DNA of 10,124 nt from positions 1 to 10,124 of the forward strand of contig DRMS01000329.1 of the NCBI GenBank assembly GCA_011322515.1. The letters run 5' to 3'. Below the pieces are notes generated by a model. The model saw only the letters and a program-made list of their open reading frames with translations, searched no databases and had not been told where the DNA came from. This DNA comes from Leucothrix mucor. Lineage in GTDB: Bacteria; Pseudomonadota; Gammaproteobacteria; Thiotrichales; Thiotrichaceae. The translations under genes were made by a program, and so were the position numbers. Positions 7,097 through 10,124 of this stretch are shown one piece after another; the stretch's first letter is position 1, and the number at the start of each line of letters is the position of its first letter.

Positions 7097-8107
7097 CTAT
7101 TTATTATCGTGACTAAAATCAAATGAATCAGAGAACAACTGTGCATCAGGCAATCCTTGCTTTGAAAACAACGCTTTAGCGGCATTAATCATTGGCGGTG
7201 GACCTGCCATATACACATCATACGCGGATAAATCACTAAAATCTTCTGCAACAGCCTGATGCACAAAACCCGTTCGTCCTTGCCATTGATCCCCGTCATC
7301 GGCAGCAGAGAGTACAGGAATGTAATGAATATAGTCACTGTCCTTTGCCCACGCTTCAACACGGTCACTGTATAAATCTTGCTTGCCTCGAACGCCCCAG
7401 TAGAAGTGTACTTCACGTTTTGTTTCTTCGGTGATTAATTGTTCTAACATACCTTTAAGCGGCGCAAAGCCTGTCCCACCTGCAATAAAAATAAGTGGGC
7501 GATCCGTATCGCGTACAAAGAATGTGCCTAGAGGACCATGAATGCGTACTAGTGCCTTTTCTTTCATCTCTTCAAATACATGAGTAGTAAACTTTCCACC
7601 TTCAACTAGACGGATATGTAGTTCTAGCGTGGTGTCATTAGTGGGTGAGTTGGCTAATGAAAAAGAGCGCTTTTTATTATCACGTAGTAGAAATTCGATA
7701 TATTGTCCTGCATGAAAGGCTAAGCGTTTTCCTTCTGGCAAGGTGAGCTTCATTTCCATCACATCATGGCATAATTTTTGCAAAGAGGTGACGCGTGTAG
7801 GTAACGTTTGCACCGCAATCTCATCATCAGGAATTTCGGCAACTTCAATTTCAAGTGATGAATTAGCCACAGCAGAGCAAAATAAAGCCTGACCTTTTTG
7901 ATGGTCATCCTCAGATAAACTAACAGGTAAGCCTTCAGGATAACTAACCTCTCCTGAGACAACCTTCCCTAAACAATTACCACAAGCACCACTGCGACAG
8001 CCATAAGGAAAGGAGATGCCCTGACGTAAGGCGGCATCAAGAATAAGTTCATTTTCTTTTACAGTGAATTGATGTCCACTAGGACTGATTTTAACGTCAA
8101 ATGACAT
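7097..8107 (-). CDS. 2Fe-2S ferredoxin-NAD(P)H reductase (CDP-6-deoxy-glucoseen reductase-like)
   Basis: 336 residues with three modules in order. First is a plant-type ferredoxin domain (1-92) whose cluster ligands are C37, C42, C45 and C77. Next is an FAD-binding barrel with RSFS (147-150). Last is an NAD(P)-binding domain with GGTGFAP (210-216), AGPPPMI, and a C-terminal FSDSFDF. This order is that of CDP-6-deoxy-delta-3,4-glucoseen reductases and of reductase components of oxygenases; it moves electrons from NAD(P)H through FAD to the iron-sulfur cluster and then a partner. No sugar or oxygenase gene lies nearby, so the partner is unknown; a role as a general flavin or electron-transfer reductase is possible. 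I chose ATG 8107 because the sequence MSFDVKISPSG starts a normal ferredoxin fold; a TTG at 8137 adds ten unlikely residues. It appears to be a single-gene unit. Confidence 0.9.
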   Translation of the reverse strand: MSFDVKISPSGHQFTVKENELILDAALRQGISFPYGCRSGACGNCLGKVVSGEVSYPEGLPVSLSEDDHQKGQALFCSAVANSSLEIEVAEIPDDEIAVQTLPTRVTSLQKLCHDVMEMKLTLPEGKRLAFHAGQYIEFLLRDNKKRSFSLANSPTNDTTLELHIRLVEGGKFTTHVFEEMKEKALVRIHGPLGTFFVRDTDRPLIFIAGGTGFAPLKGMLEQLITEETKREVHFYWGVRGKQDLYSDRVEAWAKDSDYIHYIPVLSAADDGDQWQGRTGFVHQAVAEDFSDLSAYDVYMAGPPPMINAAKALFSKQGLPDAQLFSDSFDFSHDNK

Positions 8108-8156
8108 GATAATGAATACCTGAAAGTCTGCGTACAAATTTAAAAGCGGGGATTCT

Positions 8157-8185
8157 ATCCTAATAGAAAATAATTAGCACAACAA
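8157..8185 (-). promoter_or_regulatory. Candidate promoter of the oxidoreductase gene
   Basis: On the minus strand TTGTTG (8185-8180) and TAGGAT (8162-8157) are 17 nt apart; an overlapping TAGAAT (8157-8152) is a better -10 but lacks a -35. The match is weak (3/6 and 4/6). It lies 50 nt before the start and after the terminator of the preceding gene. Confidence 0.25.
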
Positions 8186-8200
8186 AAGGCTATAAAATTA

Positions 8201-8225
8201 GTAATCAGATTAGCTCAGTGATTAC
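8201..8225. repeat. Inverted repeat GTAATCA/TGATTAC
   Basis: Perfect 7-bp arms 8201-8207 and 8219-8225 around an 11-nt loop, between the permease terminator and the candidate promoter of the oxidoreductase. It lacks a following U tract, so an operator or a secondary termination hairpin are both possible. Confidence 0.35.
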
Positions 8226-8234
8226 ACGAAATAA

Positions 8235-8259
8235 ACAGGATTTCTGCTTTCAATCCTGT
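8235..8259 (-). terminator. Rho-independent terminator of the permease gene
   Basis: On the minus strand ACAGGATT pairs perfectly with AATCCTGT around a 9-nt loop and is followed by TTATTTCG, 15 nt after the permease stop. It separates the metal-transport genes from the oxidoreductase gene. Confidence 0.65.
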
Positions 8260-8273
8260 CTATCACTATAAAT

Positions 8274-9410
8274 TTAACTAGAACAACCGCCACTACTACA
8301 GCCTCCCCCGCTGCATCCACCACCGCCAATAATCTGCGTATTTTTATTAAAAATATATTTAAGTGAGAGATAAAGCAGAATCACGGATGAGATTTGTGCA
8401 ATAAATCCAGAATCATCTTTATGCACCTCTAAAATATTGATTGAAGAGAGGCTCTCAGCAAAAAAACCATCAAAAAAATAGCCAAATAAGAGGCTGCCAA
8501 TGAGTACTGATGAGAGATAGATGATCAGTGAGGTTTTGCCCAATGTTTTTAACACCACGCTCATGGTAATCGTGTTTGTGGCAGGTCCTGCGGTTAAAAA
8601 GATAAAGGCGGCTCCTGGGGAGAAACCTGCAGCAAGCAATGAAAGCCCTAGTGGAATGGAAGCAGTCGCACAGACGTATAAGGGCATTGAGATTAACAAG
8701 ACTAAGGCGTAATTTATAAAGGCATTTGATGATATATAATCAGAAAGATTCGCTGGCATAAAGGTGACGATTAATGCTCCTATGACGATGCCAATCATCA
8801 GTGATTTGGCTATATCTTTGTAAATATCATCAAAGGCGTAGGATAAAATTTGTCGCACTATACCAAGCTTGTCCTCGGCCTTTACCACTTTGATATTAAG
8901 CGGTTTGCCTACGGGATAGGCTAAGTTAGGTTTATTACTGGGATCAATCGGTGTGTACTTGGTTTTTTTATCGACAGGCTTCTCATCGTCATCTGGCACC
9001 AGTAAAAGTGTTAAAAAGCCTGCAATCAAAGCAATCACTACGGATGAAATAAAGCGATAAAGGGTAAAGACCCAACCAAAAACACCGTAGGTTGCCATAA
9101 TAGAATCAGCACCTGTAATCGGTGTCGCAATTAAAAAGGTTTGTGTGGCACTTTTAGACGCACCGCTTTTCCTTAATGCGCTAATAAAGGGGATAACGCT
9201 ACAAGAGCAGAGAGGTAACGGAATACCAAGGATGGCTGCTTTGATCGTGGAAATAAAATTATGTTGCCCTAAATGTTTTTTAACAAAAGCATCGGGGAGC
9301 AATAGTTTAAAGACACCTGCAATAATGACTCCAATCAAGATAAAAACAGCAATGGAGTTGAGCAATGCCCAAAAGTTGTAGAGAAATTCTAGAAATAATT
9401 CTTTAGCCAT
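8274..9410 (-). CDS. SO_0444-like permease (COG0701), probable Cu/Zn efflux transporter
   Basis: 378 residues, polytopic inner-membrane protein with about eight to ten hydrophobic segments in two similar halves, split by a hydrophilic loop (about 138-190). The first half carries LGIPLPLCSCSVIP (C68, C70) and the second PLYVCATASIPLGLSL, a pair of motifs typical of the ArsP/SO_0444 permease families, where the cysteines are thought to bind the metal. The last 17 residues are a glycine/cysteine tail with C366, C371 and C376, which would suit soft-metal capture. No ArsR-type regulator is encoded nearby within the window. The start at ATG 9410 has AGAG 8 nt upstream. It follows feoB at 107 bp, which suggests a metal-homeostasis neighbourhood, but the substrate cannot be decided from sequence; arsenic or other thiophilic ions are alternatives to Cu/Zn. 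Confidence 0.85.
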   Translation of the reverse strand: MAKELFLEFLYNFWALLNSIAVFILIGVIIAGVFKLLLPDAFVKKHLGQHNFISTIKAAILGIPLPLCSCSVIPFISALRKSGASKSATQTFLIATPITGADSIMATYGVFGWVFTLYRFISSVVIALIAGFLTLLLVPDDDEKPVDKKTKYTPIDPSNKPNLAYPVGKPLNIKVVKAEDKLGIVRQILSYAFDDIYKDIAKSLMIGIVIGALIVTFMPANLSDYISSNAFINYALVLLISMPLYVCATASIPLGLSLLAAGFSPGAAFIFLTAGPATNTITMSVVLKTLGKTSLIIYLSSVLIGSLLFGYFFDGFFAESLSSINILEVHKDDSGFIAQISSVILLYLSLKYIFNKNTQIIGGGGCSGGGCSSGGCSS

Positions 9411-9517
9411 AGTAAAAGCTCTATATCAGGTGAAAACGGGTAATTTGCAGGCTGGATTAGGTGACATTATCTCACGATGTTCGACAAGCTGACTCGACCT
9501 CCCTACAAAATTGTCAA
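9411..9517. repeat. feoB-permease gap with a degenerate TTCGACAAGCT-type repeat
   Basis: At about 9471-9500 the plus strand reads CTCACGATG, TTCGACAAGCT, GACTCGACC. This resembles the widespread REP-like repeats with TTCGACAAGCTCA as core, but only the core is conserved. TTGACA occurs on the minus strand at 9516-9511, right after feoB, but I see no matching -10 at a suitable distance, so a promoter for the permease gene is not established. Confidence 0.35.
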
Positions 9518-10124
9518 CTAGCATATAAGACTAGCCATATTAAATGCAATAAACGCTAGTATCCATGCGGTTCCTGTTGTAAATATAAATAAATAGCCCC
9601 AGTGCTTCCAGCCACCCGCTTCACGTTTAAATACCATTGATGCTGCAAGGCAAGGGAAGTAGATCATGACAAAAATAATGAACGCAATGGCTGCAGGCAG
9701 GCTGATATTAGCTTTAAGTTGCTCAATGAGAGAGTTGCTTCCTTCATCCTGTTCGCCCCCTAATCCATATAAAACCCCCATAGTTGCTACCACTACTTCT
9801 TTTGCTGCAAGCCCTGTTTCCAAAGCAACTGCCATACGCCAATCAAATCCTAATGGCGCAAAAAAGGGTTCTGAGGCATGACCTATTTTACCTAGATAAC
9901 TGTTTTCTAGATTATATAAAGCTAGTTCGTTATTTAATTTATTAACCTTATCTTGGTCTGATGCGACTTGTTCAATTTTAGTGGCGTACTCAGCTTCTAT
10001 ATCAAGGTGTTTGGGGTAGTTGCTGGCAAACCAGATCAACACAGAGGCGACCAGAATATAGGTACCTGCCTTTTTGAGATACATCCATGCTTTTTCTGCA
10101 ACCGCATGATAGATCAATTTTAAA
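9518..10124 (-). CDS. feoB: Ferrous iron transporter FeoB, C-terminal part (runs off right edge)
   Basis: About 202 codons of the C-terminal end are present; the G-protein domain and most membrane segments would lie beyond the right edge. The diagnostic part is WMYLKKAGTYIL (start of a membrane helix), then GKIGHASEPFFAPLGFDWRMAVALETG and LAAKEVVVATMGVLYGL, which match the FeoB C-terminal gate region. Two further hydrophobic segments (IAFIIFVMIYFPCLAAS, containing the conserved YFPC, and a last helix near the end) follow. FeoB imports Fe(II) across the inner membrane, driven or gated by its GTPase domain. The frame stays open upstream of a TTG at 10117, so that codon is not the start. It ends with TAG at 9518. 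Confidence 0.92.
   Translation of the reverse strand, partial: LKLIYHAVAEKAWMYLKKAGTYILVASVLIWFASNYPKHLDIEAEYATKIEQVASDQDKVNKLNNELALYNLENSYLGKIGHASEPFFAPLGFDWRMAVALETGLAAKEVVVATMGVLYGLGGEQDEGSNSLIEQLKANISLPAAIAFIIFVMIYFPCLAASMVFKREAGGWKHWGYLFIFTTGTAWILAFIAFNMASLIC

Noticed and set aside
9511..9516. TTGACA as a -35 promoter box for the permease
   Set aside because: No acceptable -10 hexamer occurs 16-18 nt downstream.

Overview
The window holds the rear part of a metal-transport region followed by a nearly complete MoxR/Bat (Bacteroides aerotolerance-type) gene cluster. Every recognisable gene lies on the minus strand, so transcription runs from high to low coordinates. The DNA is AT-rich. 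The gene content (gammaproteobacterial-style fusion of BatB to BatC, DUF4381 gene between DUF58 and batA, FeoB, SO_0444-type permease) suggests a gammaproteobacterium. The scattered palindromic repeats of the TTCCCAtGCTccAGCaTGGGAA type fit repeat-rich lineages such as Thiotrichales or Methylococcales. That placement is inference, since no marker gene is present.

In transcription order: (1) the C-terminal third of the ferrous iron transporter FeoB, cut by the right edge; (2) an SO_0444-like permease with a glycine/cysteine tail, followed by a good rho-independent terminator; (3) a stand-alone 2Fe-2S/FAD/NAD(P)H oxidoreductase of the ferredoxin-reductase type; (4) the Bat cluster: moxR (AAA+ ATPase), a DUF58 protein, a DUF4381 membrane protein, batA (VWA protein), a fused batB-batC (VWA plus TPR plus charged tail) and batD, which runs off the left edge.

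moxR, DUF58 and DUF4381 are packed within 2 nt or overlap, and batBC overlaps batD by 7 nt, so these look translationally coupled. Two larger gaps interrupt the cluster. A 132-bp gap before batA holds two dispersed-repeat units. A 240-bp gap before batBC holds hairpins and a 160-bp imperfect palindrome. The expected joint job, from family knowledge, is that the MoxR ATPase remodels or activates membrane-anchored VWA proteins (BatA, BatB) that have intact MIDAS metal sites. DUF58 and DUF4381 would be membrane-side or cytosolic partners, and TPR/BatD modules would reach the periplasm, in envelope or oxidative stress tolerance.

The most unusual points are at the DNA level. A palindromic repeat cluster is inserted in frame in the signal-peptide region of batD, and its relative lies just upstream of batA. 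A long palindrome covers the ribosome-binding region of batBC, and its mismatches are mostly G-U compatible on one strand only. I did not find a CRISPR array, tRNA, rRNA, transposase or a clearly unknown gene system here.
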